64,000 bases of DNA from Salinimicrobium sp963709775 (GCA_963709775.1 CAVPXS010000007.1:62001-126000), one strand, 5' to 3'; positions 43,148-52,323 are shown, counted from the first letter of the stretch. Made by a program: numbers and translations. Notes: generated from the sequence alone by a model not told the origin.

Positions 43148-45216
43148 ATGAAGAACAAAATATTAGCCTTAGCAGTTTTATTCCTTGCAACTACAGGAAT
43201 CCAGGCTCAACAAATAGACCGCAGCAAGCAGCCGGAAGCAGGTCCTGCACCCGAGATCAACCTTGAAAAACCTGAAACTTTTACTTTGGACAACGGGCTT
43301 AAGGTCTTAGTGGTTGAGAACCACAAGTTACCAAGAGTTTCTATGGTGCTTACCATGGATAACCCTCCTATATATGAAGGAGATAAAGCGGGTGTTTCAT
43401 CCCTCACCGGAGCCATGCTTGGAGAAGGAACTAAAGATATCTCTAAAGAAAAATTCAATGAAGAGGTTGATTACCTTGGCGCAAACATGAATTTCTCTTC
43501 CCGTGGAGCTTCTGCAAATACTCTTTCAAAATATTTCCCACGAATTATGGAATTAATGGCTAAAGGAGCCCTTAATCCAGATTTTAACCAGGAACAGTTC
43601 GCAACTGAAAAGGAGCGTACGCTTGAAAACCTGAAGAGTGGAGAAAAAGACGTTTCTTCAAATGCCCGAAGAATTAGCAGCGCTTTGACCTATGGTAAAG
43701 ATCATCCTTACGGTGAATTCACAACTAAAGAGAGTGTTGAAGGACTTTCTCTGGAAGATGTCAAGCAATTCTACAACAATTACTATGTACCCCAAAATGC
43801 ATACCTGGTAGTAATAGGAGATGTAAAACCTTCTGAAGTAAAGAAACTTGTAAAGAAGAACTTTGGTTCCTGGAAGAAAAGTGAACTTCCAAAAAACACA
43901 ATGCCAAAAGTTAATAACGTAGCCCAGACGCAGGTGAACTTTGTTGACTTTCCTAATGCAGTGCAAAGTGAAGTACAGGTAACAAATGCTATCCAGCTTA
44001 AAAAAGGAGATCCCGATTATTTCCCTGTATTTGATCGCCAACAAGATCCTTGGTGGTGGTGGTGAAGCAAGATTGTTCCTAAATCTTCGTGAAGACAAAG
44101 GATACACCTACGGTGCGTATTCAAGCACAGGAGACGATAAATATGTGGCCAGGTTTGTAGCTAGCTGCAAGTGTTCGTAATGCAGTTACAGATTCTGCTG
44201 TAGTTGCCTTCCTGGATGAATTGCATAGAATTAGAAACGAAAAAGTTTCTGAAGAAGAACTGGCCAATGCAAAAGCCAAATACACCGGGGATTTCGTACT
44301 TGCCCTTGAGCGTCCTACTACAATTGCTGCATATGCTTTAAACATTGAGACAGATGATCTTCCACAGGATTTTTACCAGACTTATCTTAAAAAGATCAAT
44401 GCAGTAACTGCAGAGGATATTCAGAGAGTAGCTAAAAAATACTACCTGGCAGACAATGCCCGTATCATTGTTGTAGGTAAAGGAAGTGAAGTAGCCGAGA
44501 ACCTGGAGAATCTTACCTACAACGGTAAAGATATTCCGGTGAAGTATTTTGACAAGTACGCAAACGCGATTGAGAAGCCAGATTACAACAAGAGTGTTGA
44601 TCCTTCAGTAAGCGTTGAAAACATCTTCAACGATTACATCAAGGCAATTGGAGGCGAAGAGGCCGTGAAAGATATTGAATCTGTTTACATGATCGCGCAG
44701 GCAGAGCTTCAAGGTCAAAAAATGGATCTGGAGACTAAAGTAACATCTTCGGGTAAATCTTCTACCGTGGTTTCTATGGCTGGTAATGTGATGCAAAAAC
44801 AGATCTTTAACGGAGCTACCGGCTTTGTTGCTGCCCAGGGGCAAAAGATCCCATTCACCGAAGAGCAGGTGACCGCCGCTAAGGCAGAAGCTCACCCGTT
44901 CCCGGAAATGATGGCTAAAAATGCCACTGTAGCAGGTATCGAAGATGTTGACGGCGAAGAAGCTTATGCTGTAAAAATGGATGAAAATACCACCAATTAT
45001 TACAGCAAAGAGAGCGGATTGAAGATCAAGCAGGTAAAAACAATGAAGCAGGGACCACAAACGATGACTATTCCTATTACCTATAGTGATTATCGTGAAG
45101 TGGAAGGTGTAAAGTTCCCATTTGGCCTTTCACAGAGCATGGGACCAATGACTCTTGACTTCCAGGTGAGTGAAATCCTGGTGAACGAGAATATTACAGA
45201 TGCTGACTTTGAATAA
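43148..45216 (+). CDS. M16 peptidase non-catalytic subunit with C-terminal LolA-like domain, frameshifted twice
   Basis: About 689 residues when repaired. Signal peptide MKNKILALAVLFLATTGIQAQ; two M16 domains without an HxxEH motif (the position reads SSLTGAML), so a partner of the upstream catalytic subunit. A C-terminal ~200-residue domain (AQAELQGQKMDLETKVTSSGKSS to FQVSEILVNENI) is LolA/lipoprotein-carrier-like. Two single-base insertions break it: at TTT 44030-44032 (restores PVLIANKILGGGGEARLFL) and within 44163-44166 (restores VASASVRNAVTD). Without repair the first frame ends in WWWW. Confidence 0.85.
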
Positions 45217-45240
45217 AAAGAAAAGGCTTTAAAATAAGAA

Positions 45241-45269
45241 ACCGGTACTTCAATGTGCCGGTTTTTTTT
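45241..45269 (+). terminator. Terminator after the M16 gene pair
   Basis: ACCGGTAC / GTGCCGGT stem followed by eight T, 24 bp past the stop. Confidence 0.88.
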
Positions 45270-45342
45270 GTGACAAAAAATTTTACCCTTCCAAAAAGGG
45301 CAATTTGATTAACATTTCTTTAAACTGAATTTTGGCAGCGAC

Positions 45343-45516
45343 TTAAATAAACAAAGGGGTTTTTGATTGAGAAGAAGCCACTTCAATATTTTCTTTTTCA
45401 ATTGGCACATCTACTTCTTTCTGAAGATCAGCTAGTTCGGCAGCAGCAAATTGCCAGGCAACCAAAAGAGAAAATCCGACAAAAAACGCAAAACCAAAAA
45501 ATATTCTCTTTTTCAT
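45343..45516 (-). CDS. Small secreted or membrane-anchored protein
   Basis: 57-residue frame. N-terminus MKKRIFFGFAFFVGFSLLV looks like a signal/anchor segment, ending WQFAAAELA; a charged tail follows (LQKEVDVPIEKENIEVASSQ). A -7-like TACATTTG lies ~60 bp upstream. The longer plus-strand frame over the same region has no coding-like features. No family recognised. Confidence 0.5.
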   Translation of the reverse strand: MKKRIFFGFAFFVGFSLLVAWQFAAAELADLQKEVDVPIEKENIEVASSQSKTPLFI

Positions 45517-45574
45517 TACATAGGGATTTCAAGTTCAACAGTAATGTGAAGTTAATAAAAAGTTAAAAAGCTAC

Positions 45575-45582
45575 CAAATGTA
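45575..45582 (-). promoter_or_regulatory. -7-like element for the small protein gene
   Basis: On the minus strand TACATTTG fits TAnnTTTG; no good -33 element. Confidence 0.4.
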
Positions 45583-45584
45583 TT

Positions 45585-46469
45585 CTAGACATTTTTTTTC
45601 CTGCTATTAACGATAAGCACCCCTACAATAATTATTATCCCCGAAAAAATCTGAATCAAGGTAAATTTCTCCCCATCGAGAAATCCCCAGCCCAGCGCCA
45701 CAATTGGTACCAGATAAGTGACCGAAGTCGAGAAGACGGGATCTGAGATCTGAATTAATTTGTTGAAAAAGATCAATGCGGCCCCTGTACCTACTACTCC
45801 CAGTATTCCTATATACAAAAGACTAAGTGGCACATTTGGCCCCGAAAGAACTTCGGTAGAGAAGAATCCTGTAGTTGCCAGTACGATTAGTGCGGGGATT
45901 GCGATCACCATAAAATTGCCCGTGGTTATTGCCAGAGCCGGCAAGGTTTGAAGATGCTTTTTAATAACATTGGCATTAATTCCATAAAAAAGAGAGGCCA
46001 ATATCACCAGCAGGGAGTACCAGTAATTTTGGTCCGGGTTCACAGTGGCCCCGCTCCAAATTAAAGCTGTGGTCCCCACGAGTCCCACCATAACACCTAC
46101 AAATTTCTTTCGCACAAAAGCGGCTTCAAACAGTGCTATTCCCACCAGCATAGAGAGCAAGGGGGTGGTTGAATTGAGAATAGATACTATCGCGCTGTCT
46201 ATTTCAGTTTCGGCAAAGGAGAAAAGATAGGCGGGAAAAAATGTTCCGAAGAAACCCGAAAATGTTATCCACATCCATTGCTTACCTTTTATATGCCTTA
46301 ATGATCTTAAACCTATGGCCGCAAGAAAAAGTGCTGCAAAGACAGTTCGAAGGGAGCCAACCTGTAAAGGAGTAAGACCCACCAGCCCTTTTTTGATTAA
46401 AATAAAAGAGCTGCCCCAAACAAGGGCAAGCAGGCAAAGATAAATCCACTTTAGAGTACTATTCGGCAT
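45585..46469 (-). CDS. DMT-superfamily EamA transporter
   Basis: 294-residue drug/metabolite transporter with ten membrane segments made of two EamA repeats. Typical pattern: WIYLCLLALVWGSSFILIKKG near the N-terminus and VPLSLLYIGILGVVGTGAALIFFNKLIQ in the second repeat. Substrate unknown; relatives export amino acids or metabolites. Its gene is followed on the same strand by the small protein at 45343-45516 and preceded by gldD 44 bp upstream. Confidence 0.85.
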   Translation of the reverse strand: MPNSTLKWIYLCLLALVWGSSFILIKKGLVGLTPLQVGSLRTVFAALFLAAIGLRSLRHIKGKQWMWITFSGFFGTFFPAYLFSFAETEIDSAIVSILNSTTPLLSMLVGIALFEAAFVRKKFVGVMVGLVGTTALIWSGATVNPDQNYWYSLLVILASLFYGINANVIKKHLQTLPALAITTGNFMVIAIPALIVLATTGFFSTEVLSGPNVPLSLLYIGILGVVGTGAALIFFNKLIQISDPVFSTSVTYLVPIVALGWGFLDGEKFTLIQIFSGIIIIVGVLIVNSRKKNV

Positions 46470-46513
46470 TTCGGTGCTTTAAACCCGCAAAAGTACTAAA
46501 CTGGGACAATAAA

Positions 46514-47089
46514 TTAATCCTGCATTCCTTCCTTCCACTCCACCGTCTCCATGAGGTGCTTAATATCTTCCTTGAGATAAGCGGCGGCAGGTAAAATGGA
46601 ATCAAAATTTGGTTGAACCTCGAAATACACCGATCCTGTAAGAAAATGTCTGGTGCTGTCGGTTAAATAGAACTGGGCCTGAGAAGCGGCGTTCCCTTCC
46701 ACCTGATAAAACATACCGTAGGTATTATTAAAGTCATTGGTGTAAACCGAACTTTTTATCGCATCGGCCTTTATTGTATGTTGTAAGGGTAATTTCTGAG
46801 CATCGGTAAGCAGGGAATCCAGATTATTGCGAACTGGCTGATAGGTTATGAAAATTGTTCCCTTTAGATCCCTGTATTCAATATTTACCCAACACTCATT
46901 ACCTGCTCTTGAAGGCGCAACTGTGGCAATAGTATTTTTTTCAAAACTATAAGGACAATTTTCTTCTAAATAGGCAGCATATTCAGCATCGGGATAATCT
47001 AAAGCCAGGTAGGCATCAGGCTTTGGCTGCACCTCATCTCCACATGAGAACAAGCTTCCCAGAAATATCAAAAAAATCAGCTTTTTCAT
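46514..47089 (-). CDS. gldD: Gliding motility lipoprotein GldD
   Basis: 191 residues. Lipoprotein signal MKKLIFLIFLGSLFSCGDE with lipobox Cys16. The body (ALDYPDAEYAAYLEENCPYSFEKN, GNECWVNIEYRDLKGTIFITYQPV, HFLTGSVYFEVQPNFDSILPA) is the GldD family, required for gliding in Flavobacterium johnsoniae and linked to type IX secretion. Overlaps gldE by 4 bp (ATGA), the same gene order as in gliding flavobacteria. Whether this strain glides cannot be told from the sequence. Confidence 0.93.
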   Translation of the reverse strand: MKKLIFLIFLGSLFSCGDEVQPKPDAYLALDYPDAEYAAYLEENCPYSFEKNTIATVAPSRAGNECWVNIEYRDLKGTIFITYQPVRNNLDSLLTDAQKLPLQHTIKADAIKSSVYTNDFNNTYGMFYQVEGNAASQAQFYLTDSTRHFLTGSVYFEVQPNFDSILPAAAYLKEDIKHLMETVEWKEGMQD

Positions 47090-48405
47090 AACTTCGTGAT
47101 ATTCACCTTAATTTGCTTGATCCGTTTTTTATCCACAGCTTCAACTGTAAAGCTATAGCCGTCAAAAATGATCACATCATTCTTGCGGGGAAAGCTTCCG
47201 GAGATCTCAAGCAGGAATCCGGCAAGGGTTTCAGCTTCGCCTTTGTTCTCTTCAAACAATTCCGGGTTATCAAGCTTTATTACCCGGTAGAAATCTTTTA
47301 AAGGAGTCTTCCCTTCAAAAACGTAATTATTCTCATCTAATTTTGAGAAGATGAGATCTTCATCATCGAACTCATCACTTATATCCCCAACAATTTCCTC
47401 AATTATGTCTTCAAGAGAAATAAGGCCACTGGTCCCCCCGTACTCATCTACTACAATGGCCAGGTGATTCTTTTTGATTTTAAAATCATTAAGAAGGTCG
47501 TCCAGTTTTTTATTTTCGGGCACAAAATATGGCTCCCTTAAGAGGGAAGTCCATTCATAATCTTCCTCTTCCAGGAACGGCAGTAAATCCTTAACATAAA
47601 GTATCCCGGTCACATTATCTATATTGTCTTTATAGACGGGAATTCGGGAATAACCGTTTTCAATGACTTCAGAAATTATCTCACTATATGGTTGATTCTC
47701 ATTTAGTGCAAAAATGTCCATCCTGGGCCGCATAACCTGCTTGGTATCTGTGTTACCAAAGGAAACAATTCCTTTAAGGATCTTGTGTTCCTCCCTTGTA
47801 GTATCATGATGACTCGTCAACTCAAGCGCCTGTGACAATTGATCAACACTAAGTCCTGCTCGTTGATTCCCCAGTCGCTCATGAATTTGAAGTGTTATTG
47901 CCCTCATAGGAATGCTTAAGGGCGCAAATACTTTATCGAGTACGTTAAGAGGATAAGCCATAAAGTGCGAAAAGATCACCTTATTCCGGCTGGCGTAAAC
48001 CTTGGGAAGTATCTCTCCAAAAAGAAGGATAAGAAAGGTTACCACAACCACCTCCATTAAAAATTGAAGATCAACACCCATGATCACGGTATCCATATTG
48101 GCAAAAGCCTCATCTGTGAGATTATCGAACAACAGAATAATGGCTATGTTGATCATGTTATTGGCAACCAAAATGGTGGCCAGTAACTTTTTTGGCTTAT
48201 CAAGTAAATCAATTACAATTTGCTCTTTTACAGTCCTTTTTGCCTCCTCGGGTTCAAAATCGGCCGGAGTGAGCGAAAACAAAGCTACCTCGGCCCCAGA
48301 GATGAGCGCAGAGGACACCAGCAAAAGCAGGGCTGCAACAATACCAAAGAGTTGCGAAAGGTTGTCAACAAATAGGGAAATAAAACTGGCAGGATCGGGA
48401 TCCAA
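47086..48405 (-). CDS. gldE: Gliding motility-associated protein GldE
   Basis: 439-residue CNNM/CorC-type membrane protein: a DUF21 transmembrane domain (VDNLSQLFGIVAALLLLVSSALISGAEVALFSL first), two CBS domains (MRPRMDIFALNENQPYSEIISEVIENGYSRIPVYKDN and VDEYGGTSGLISLEDIIEEIVGDI) and a C-terminal CorC_HlyC domain. GldE is known to partially compensate for gldD mutations. Upstream of gldD with a 4-bp overlap, downstream of ssb by 21 bp. Confidence 0.92.
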   Translation of the reverse strand: MDPDPASFISLFVDNLSQLFGIVAALLLLVSSALISGAEVALFSLTPADFEPEEAKRTVKEQIVIDLLDKPKKLLATILVANNMINIAIILLFDNLTDEAFANMDTVIMGVDLQFLMEVVVVTFLILLFGEILPKVYASRNKVIFSHFMAYPLNVLDKVFAPLSIPMRAITLQIHERLGNQRAGLSVDQLSQALELTSHHDTTREEHKILKGIVSFGNTDTKQVMRPRMDIFALNENQPYSEIISEVIENGYSRIPVYKDNIDNVTGILYVKDLLPFLEEEDYEWTSLLREPYFVPENKKLDDLLNDFKIKKNHLAIVVDEYGGTSGLISLEDIIEEIVGDISDEFDDEDLIFSKLDENNYVFEGKTPLKDFYRVIKLDNPELFEENKGEAETLAGFLLEISGSFPRKNDVIIFDGYSFTVEAVDKKRIKQIKVNITKL

Positions 48406-48426
48406 ATTCTATAGTTTTAATTAAAC

Positions 48427-48915
48427 TTAAAACGGCAGGTCGTCTTCATCCTCCTGCGTAAAACTTTGGGGCTGGCTGGAAGGTGCCTTCTGCTGGGGCT
48501 TATTTTGTTGTTGCCCCTGCGACTGAGATTGTGACTGGCCGTAACCTGCACCTGAACTGTCTCCAGAGCCTGTAGCATCTTTAGGTGTCAAAAATGTGAA
48601 GTCTGTACATTGAATTTCTGTAGAATACCTTTCCACTCCTTTGTCATCCTGCCACTTGCGGGTTTTAATTCTTCCCTCAACGTAAACCTTATCTCCTTTT
48701 TTGAGATATTTTTCACAGATCTCGGCCGCTTTGTTTCGCACCACAATATTGTGCCACTCGGTATTTTCTACTTTTTGACCAGTGGTTTTATTTGTATAAA
48801 CTTCATTAGTGGCCAGGGGAAAACGTCCTATGGATCCACCTCCTTCAAAATAGTGCATTTTCACATCGTCTCCCGTGTGGCCTATTAGCATTACTTTATT
48901 TAAGGTTCCGGTCAT
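48427..48915 (-). CDS. ssb: Single-stranded DNA-binding protein
   Basis: 162 residues. OB-fold domain (MTGTLNKVMLIGHTGDDVKM to GVERYSTEIQCTDFTFL), a Gly/Ser/Gln-rich disordered linker, and the acidic tip EDEDDLPF that recruits repair and replication enzymes. Lies in the conserved flavobacterial order mutY-ssb-gldE-gldD. Compare DUF3127 (20806-21183), whose end is almost the same. Confidence 0.96.
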   Translation of the reverse strand: MTGTLNKVMLIGHTGDDVKMHYFEGGGSIGRFPLATNEVYTNKTTGQKVENTEWHNIVVRNKAAEICEKYLKKGDKVYVEGRIKTRKWQDDKGVERYSTEIQCTDFTFLTPKDATGSGDSSGAGYGQSQSQSQGQQQNKPQQKAPSSQPQSFTQEDEDDLPF

Positions 48916-48971
48916 GGTTTGAAGTTTTTGTTATAATTTAAAAATAATAAAATTGCCCTTCAATCACCTTC

Positions 48972-48988
48972 CAAAAATGTCATTTTTG
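48972..48988. repeat. Dispersed palindrome copy (intergenic), exact
   Basis: CAAAAATGTCATTTTTG, a perfect 8-bp palindrome around a central base, between mutY and ssb. Confidence 0.6.
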
Positions 48989-49009
48989 AAGAGCTGATTT
49001 TAAAAGAGC

Positions 49010-50050
49010 TTAAAAATCAAAGGTATCAATAAAATTTTCGATTAAAACCGGGACCGGTAATTTATTTACTTCGGCTAAAGAAAGAGCTTCTTGTGGCAGC
49101 TCCTTGCACTCCAGGATCCAGAATTTGGTATAAATATGTTGATGCGTTAATTTATGAACTATAGGCACCTCATTGAACAGCACTGGTTTCTCATTTACAG
49201 TTAAATAACCAGCAGGAACTTCCTCCACCAGGTGTTGCAAACCGGCTTCTGTAGCTGTTTCCACTAAAGGAAATTCATAAAGCCCCTCCCATATTCCTTT
49301 TCCGCGTCTTTGCTGCATGATCGTTTTGCCCTCTTCAGAAACATAAACAAGGTAATTAAAATGTCTTTTTTTGACCTTTAGCTTTTTCAGCTTCACCGGC
49401 AGTTCATTGATCCGGTTCTGATTAAAAGCCACGCATCGTGTCGAGAAAGGACAGGAATTGCAGAGAGGATTTCGCGGTTTGCACTGCTCTGATCCAAATT
49501 CAATTAGCGCCTGATTAAAATTAGCAGGGTCCTCTCTACTTATAAGGTCTTGTGCAAGGTTCCTGAATTGTTTGATTCCCTGCGAGGAATTTGTAGGTGT
49601 ATCTATTCCGAAGATCCGGGCGAGAACACGGTAAACATTTCCATCTACAGCCGCTTGTGGTTCATCATAACATATTGAAGCTATTGCAGCAGCTGTATAA
49701 TCTCCTACTCCTTTTAATTTAACCAGTTCTTTATAGGAAGCAGGAAACCTTCCGCCGAGATCAAATGCGATATATTGGGCAGTGAAATGCAAATTTCTTG
49801 CCCGGGAGTAGTATCCCAGTCCCTGCCACAGTTTTAAAACTTCTTCTTCAGAAGCATTTGCCAAGGAAAAAACAGTGGGAAAAGCCTCGAGAAATTTAAA
49901 GTAATAGGGTTTTCCCTGTTCAACACGGGTTTGCTGAAGAATTATTTCACTAAGCCAGATTTGATATGGATCTTTTGTGGCACGCCATGGGAGATCCCTC
50001 TTATTTTCTAAATACCAGTCTATCAGCTTTTTATCAAAAGACATTAACAA
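49010..50050 (-). CDS. mutY: A/G-specific adenine glycosylase
   Basis: 346 residues. Removes adenine mispaired with 8-oxoguanine. Helix-hairpin-helix and catalytic Asp in LKGVGDYTAAAIASICYDEPQAAVDGNVYRVLAR; the [4Fe-4S] cluster ligands C-x6-C-x2-C-x5-C in CKPRNPLCNSCPFSTRC; C-terminal NUDIX-like MutT domain recognises the 8-oxoG. The ATG at 50044 (MSFDKKLIDWYLENKR) is equally plausible as start. Divergent from HU. Confidence 0.94.
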   Translation of the reverse strand: MLMSFDKKLIDWYLENKRDLPWRATKDPYQIWLSEIILQQTRVEQGKPYYFKFLEAFPTVFSLANASEEEVLKLWQGLGYYSRARNLHFTAQYIAFDLGGRFPASYKELVKLKGVGDYTAAAIASICYDEPQAAVDGNVYRVLARIFGIDTPTNSSQGIKQFRNLAQDLISREDPANFNQALIEFGSEQCKPRNPLCNSCPFSTRCVAFNQNRINELPVKLKKLKVKKRHFNYLVYVSEEGKTIMQQRRGKGIWEGLYEFPLVETATEAGLQHLVEEVPAGYLTVNEKPVLFNEVPIVHKLTHQHIYTKFWILECKELPQEALSLAEVNKLPVPVLIENFIDTFDF

Positions 50051-50129
50051 ATTTTCTTAAGTGCAATGATAATTCTTTATTCTCTTACTATTTAATGGGT
50101 TAGGATTAAAAAGTTGCAGATTTAATTCT

Positions 50130-50137
50130 TATATTTG
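50130..50137 (+). promoter_or_regulatory. -7 promoter element for the HU gene
   Basis: TATATTTG, exact match to TAnnTTTG, 43 bp before the HU ATG. A TTG lies 13 bp upstream, closer than usual. Confidence 0.6.
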
Positions 50138-50180
50138 CCCCTCGAAAATTTACAAACCCCATTTATTAAATTAAACGAAA

Positions 50181-50471
50181 ATGACGAAAGCAGATATCGT
50201 GGCGAAAATCTCCGAAAAACTAGGTATGGAAAAGGGAGATGTTCAGGCAACTGTTGAGACCTTTATGGAAGAGGTAAAAACTTCATTAGAGGCTGGTGAT
50301 AATGTGTACCTAAGAGGATTTGGAAGCTTTATCATCAAAACGAGAGCAGAGAAGACCGGAAGAAATATTTCTAAGAATACTACTATAAAGATCCCTGCTC
50401 ATAATATCCCGGCTTTTAAACCAGCTAAGGTATTTGTTGAAGGCGTTAAATCTAACGTTGAAGTAAAATAG
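50181..50471 (+). CDS. hup: HU family DNA-binding protein
   Basis: 96-residue histone-like protein that bends DNA and shapes the nucleoid. Signature MTKADIVAKISEKLGMEKGDVQ at the start, the DNA-arm segment YLRGFGSFIIKTRAEKTGRNISKNTTIKIPAHNIPAFKPAK, with the conserved Pro in IPAHNIPAFKP. Probably co-transcribed with the 30-residue basic protein 57 bp downstream, before a common terminator. Confidence 0.95.
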   Translation: MTKADIVAKISEKLGMEKGDVQATVETFMEEVKTSLEAGDNVYLRGFGSFIIKTRAEKTGRNISKNTTIKIPAHNIPAFKPAKVFVEGVKSNVEVK

Positions 50472-50528
50472 AACTTACACTGCTCCAGGGCAGAACCAAA
50501 ATAATATTATTAATTAAAAAGTCACACT

Positions 50529-50621
50529 ATGCCAAGTGGTAAAAAGAGAAAAAGACATAAGGTAGCTACTCACAAACGTAAGAAAAGAGCAAGAGCTAAC
50601 CGTCACAAGAAAAAGAAGTAG
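50529..50621 (+). CDS. 30-residue highly basic protein
   Basis: MPSGKKRKRHKVATHKRKKR followed by ARANRHKKKK and stop, about 63% Lys/Arg with four His. Same strand, 57 bp after HU and 152 bp before rng. The pattern KKRKR..HKxRKKRxRxxRHKK resembles the small AURKAIP1/COX24-like (mS38/bS22-type) ribosomal proteins. I think it is a small ribosomal protein of Bacteroidota, but this is inference. The terminator starts inside its stop region. Confidence 0.7.
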   Translation: MPSGKKRKRHKVATHKRKKRARANRHKKKK

Positions 50622-50641
50622 TTTTCACACTACTTTTTTTA
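50617..50641 (+). terminator. Terminator after the HU-basic protein unit
   Basis: AGTAGT / ACTACT stem overlapping the stop codon of the small basic gene, then a run of seven T. Confidence 0.65.
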
Positions 50642-50773
50642 TTTAAAACGTTCTTTGAAATCGAGATTTAAATTCAGCTTTATGCTGAACTTAAATTTCT
50701 TCAGGATTTTAAAAACCCTGTGAATTTTATTGTTTAATCCATCCCGATTCAACGGGATAAAAATCAATTTAGA

Positions 50774-52315
50774 GTGAACAAAGAGTTAATTATTCGAACT
50801 GGTTCCTCTGCTGTAGATTTTGCCTTATTAAAAGATGGAAAACTTGTAGAACTCAACAAGGAAGAAGACGACAGTAATTTTGCCGTTGGCGATATTTTTA
50901 TTGCCAAAGTAAGAAAATCTGTCCCCGGCTTAAATGCCGGCTTTGTAAATGTAGGCTATACCAAAGATGCATTTTTGCATTATCATGATTTAGGCCCGCA
51001 GATACTTTCCTTGTTAAAGTTCATAAAACGTGTAAGCACAGGTAAATTGAAGGATTATTCCCTTGCGGATTTTCCTTTAGAAAAAGATATTGATAAGGAC
51101 GGAAGCATTGCCGATGTCATTAAATCAAATCAATCGCTACTGGTACAGGTAGTAAAAGAGCCCATATCAACCAAAGGCCCCCGAATAAGTTCTGAACTTT
51201 CCCTCCCGGGCCGTTACATCGTGTTGGTTCCTTTTTCAAACCGGGTTTCTGTTTCTCAAAAAATAGAAAGCAAAGAAGAAAAGGATCGCCTTAAACGACT
51301 TGTAAAAAGTATTAAACCAAAGGGCTTTGGAATTATTGTACGTACTGTAGCAGAAGGCAGAAAAGTAGCAGAACTGGATAACGACCTTCAGAATTTAATG
51401 AGTCGTTGGACAGGAATGTGTAAAAAGCTGTACAAAGCACCTCATCCATCAAAAGTATTGGGCGAATTAAACAGAGCATCCTCTATCCTTAGAGATGTCT
51501 TTAATGATTCATTTTCCTCTATTTGCGTTGACGATGAAACCTTGTACACACAAATTAAAGATTATGTGGGCGAAATTGCCCCAAAGAAAGAATCCATTGT
51601 AAAATTGTACGACTCCAATATTCCCATCTTTGAAAAGTTTGGGATTGAACGACAGATTAAAACTACTTTTGGCCGCACTGTTTCTATGAACAAAGGCGCA
51701 TACCTGATCATTGAACACACCGAAGCTATGCACGTCATTGATGTGAACAGCGGGAACCGTTCAAACAAATCCAAGAATCAGGAAGATACAGCCCTTGAGG
51801 TAAACCTCATTAGCGCTACCGAAATTGCCCGTCAATTACGCCTTCGCGATATGGGAGGAATTATTGTGATTGACTTCATAGACATGAACAAAGCCGAAAA
51901 TAGAAAAGCTTTGTACGATCACCTCAAAGAAGAAATGAGTGACGACCGGGCAAAGCATAAGATCTTGCCACCCAGTAAATTCGGTCTTATACAAATTACA
52001 AGGCAGAGGGTTCGACCCGAAATGAACATCAAAACGAGAGAAGAAAACCCCAACAAAAATGGGGAAGAAATTGAAGCTCCTATAGTTTTGGTAAACCGGA
52101 TCAACCAGGATCTGCAAAAGCTTCTTAAAAAAGACTATAAAAAGATCACGTTAAGTGCTCATCCTTTTATAGCAGCCTTTTTAACTAAAGGTTTTCCATC
52201 ACCCCGCTCCAAGTGGTTCTTTGATCACAAAAAGTGGGTAAAAATAGTACCCAGAGATGCTTACACGTATCTTGAATATCATTTCCACGACACTGACGGG
52301 GAAGTGATTCAATAA
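50774..52315 (+). CDS. rng: Ribonuclease G (RNase E/G family)
   Basis: 513-residue endoribonuclease for rRNA maturation and mRNA decay. Starts at GTG 50774 (MNKELIIRTGSSAVDFALLK). S1 domain (VGDIFIAKVRKSVPGLNAGFVNVGYTKDAFLHYHD), catalytic Asp residues in AMHVIDVNSGN and IIVIDFIDM. Where Proteobacterial RNase G has the CPxCxG zinc-link, this protein reads EENPNKNGEEIEAP, so the cysteines are absent, as I recall for flavobacterial homologues. Located after HU. Confidence 0.93.
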   Translation: MNKELIIRTGSSAVDFALLKDGKLVELNKEEDDSNFAVGDIFIAKVRKSVPGLNAGFVNVGYTKDAFLHYHDLGPQILSLLKFIKRVSTGKLKDYSLADFPLEKDIDKDGSIADVIKSNQSLLVQVVKEPISTKGPRISSELSLPGRYIVLVPFSNRVSVSQKIESKEEKDRLKRLVKSIKPKGFGIIVRTVAEGRKVAELDNDLQNLMSRWTGMCKKLYKAPHPSKVLGELNRASSILRDVFNDSFSSICVDDETLYTQIKDYVGEIAPKKESIVKLYDSNIPIFEKFGIERQIKTTFGRTVSMNKGAYLIIEHTEAMHVIDVNSGNRSNKSKNQEDTALEVNLISATEIARQLRLRDMGGIIVIDFIDMNKAENRKALYDHLKEEMSDDRAKHKILPPSKFGLIQITRQRVRPEMNIKTREENPNKNGEEIEAPIVLVNRINQDLQKLLKKDYKKITLSAHPFIAAFLTKGFPSPRSKWFFDHKKWVKIVPRDAYTYLEYHFHDTDGEVIQ

Positions 52316-52323
52316 CATTAAGA

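Noticed and set aside
43148..44065. A separate 305-residue M16 protein ending in WWWW
   Set aside because: The odd ending comes from reading GGTGGTGGTGG in the wrong frame after a one-base insertion; repaired sequence continues into the expected LIANKILGGGG.
45363..45566. A 67-residue plus-strand protein
   Set aside because: It starts at a weak codon, lacks coding features, and overlaps a better minus-strand frame with a signal-like N-terminus.
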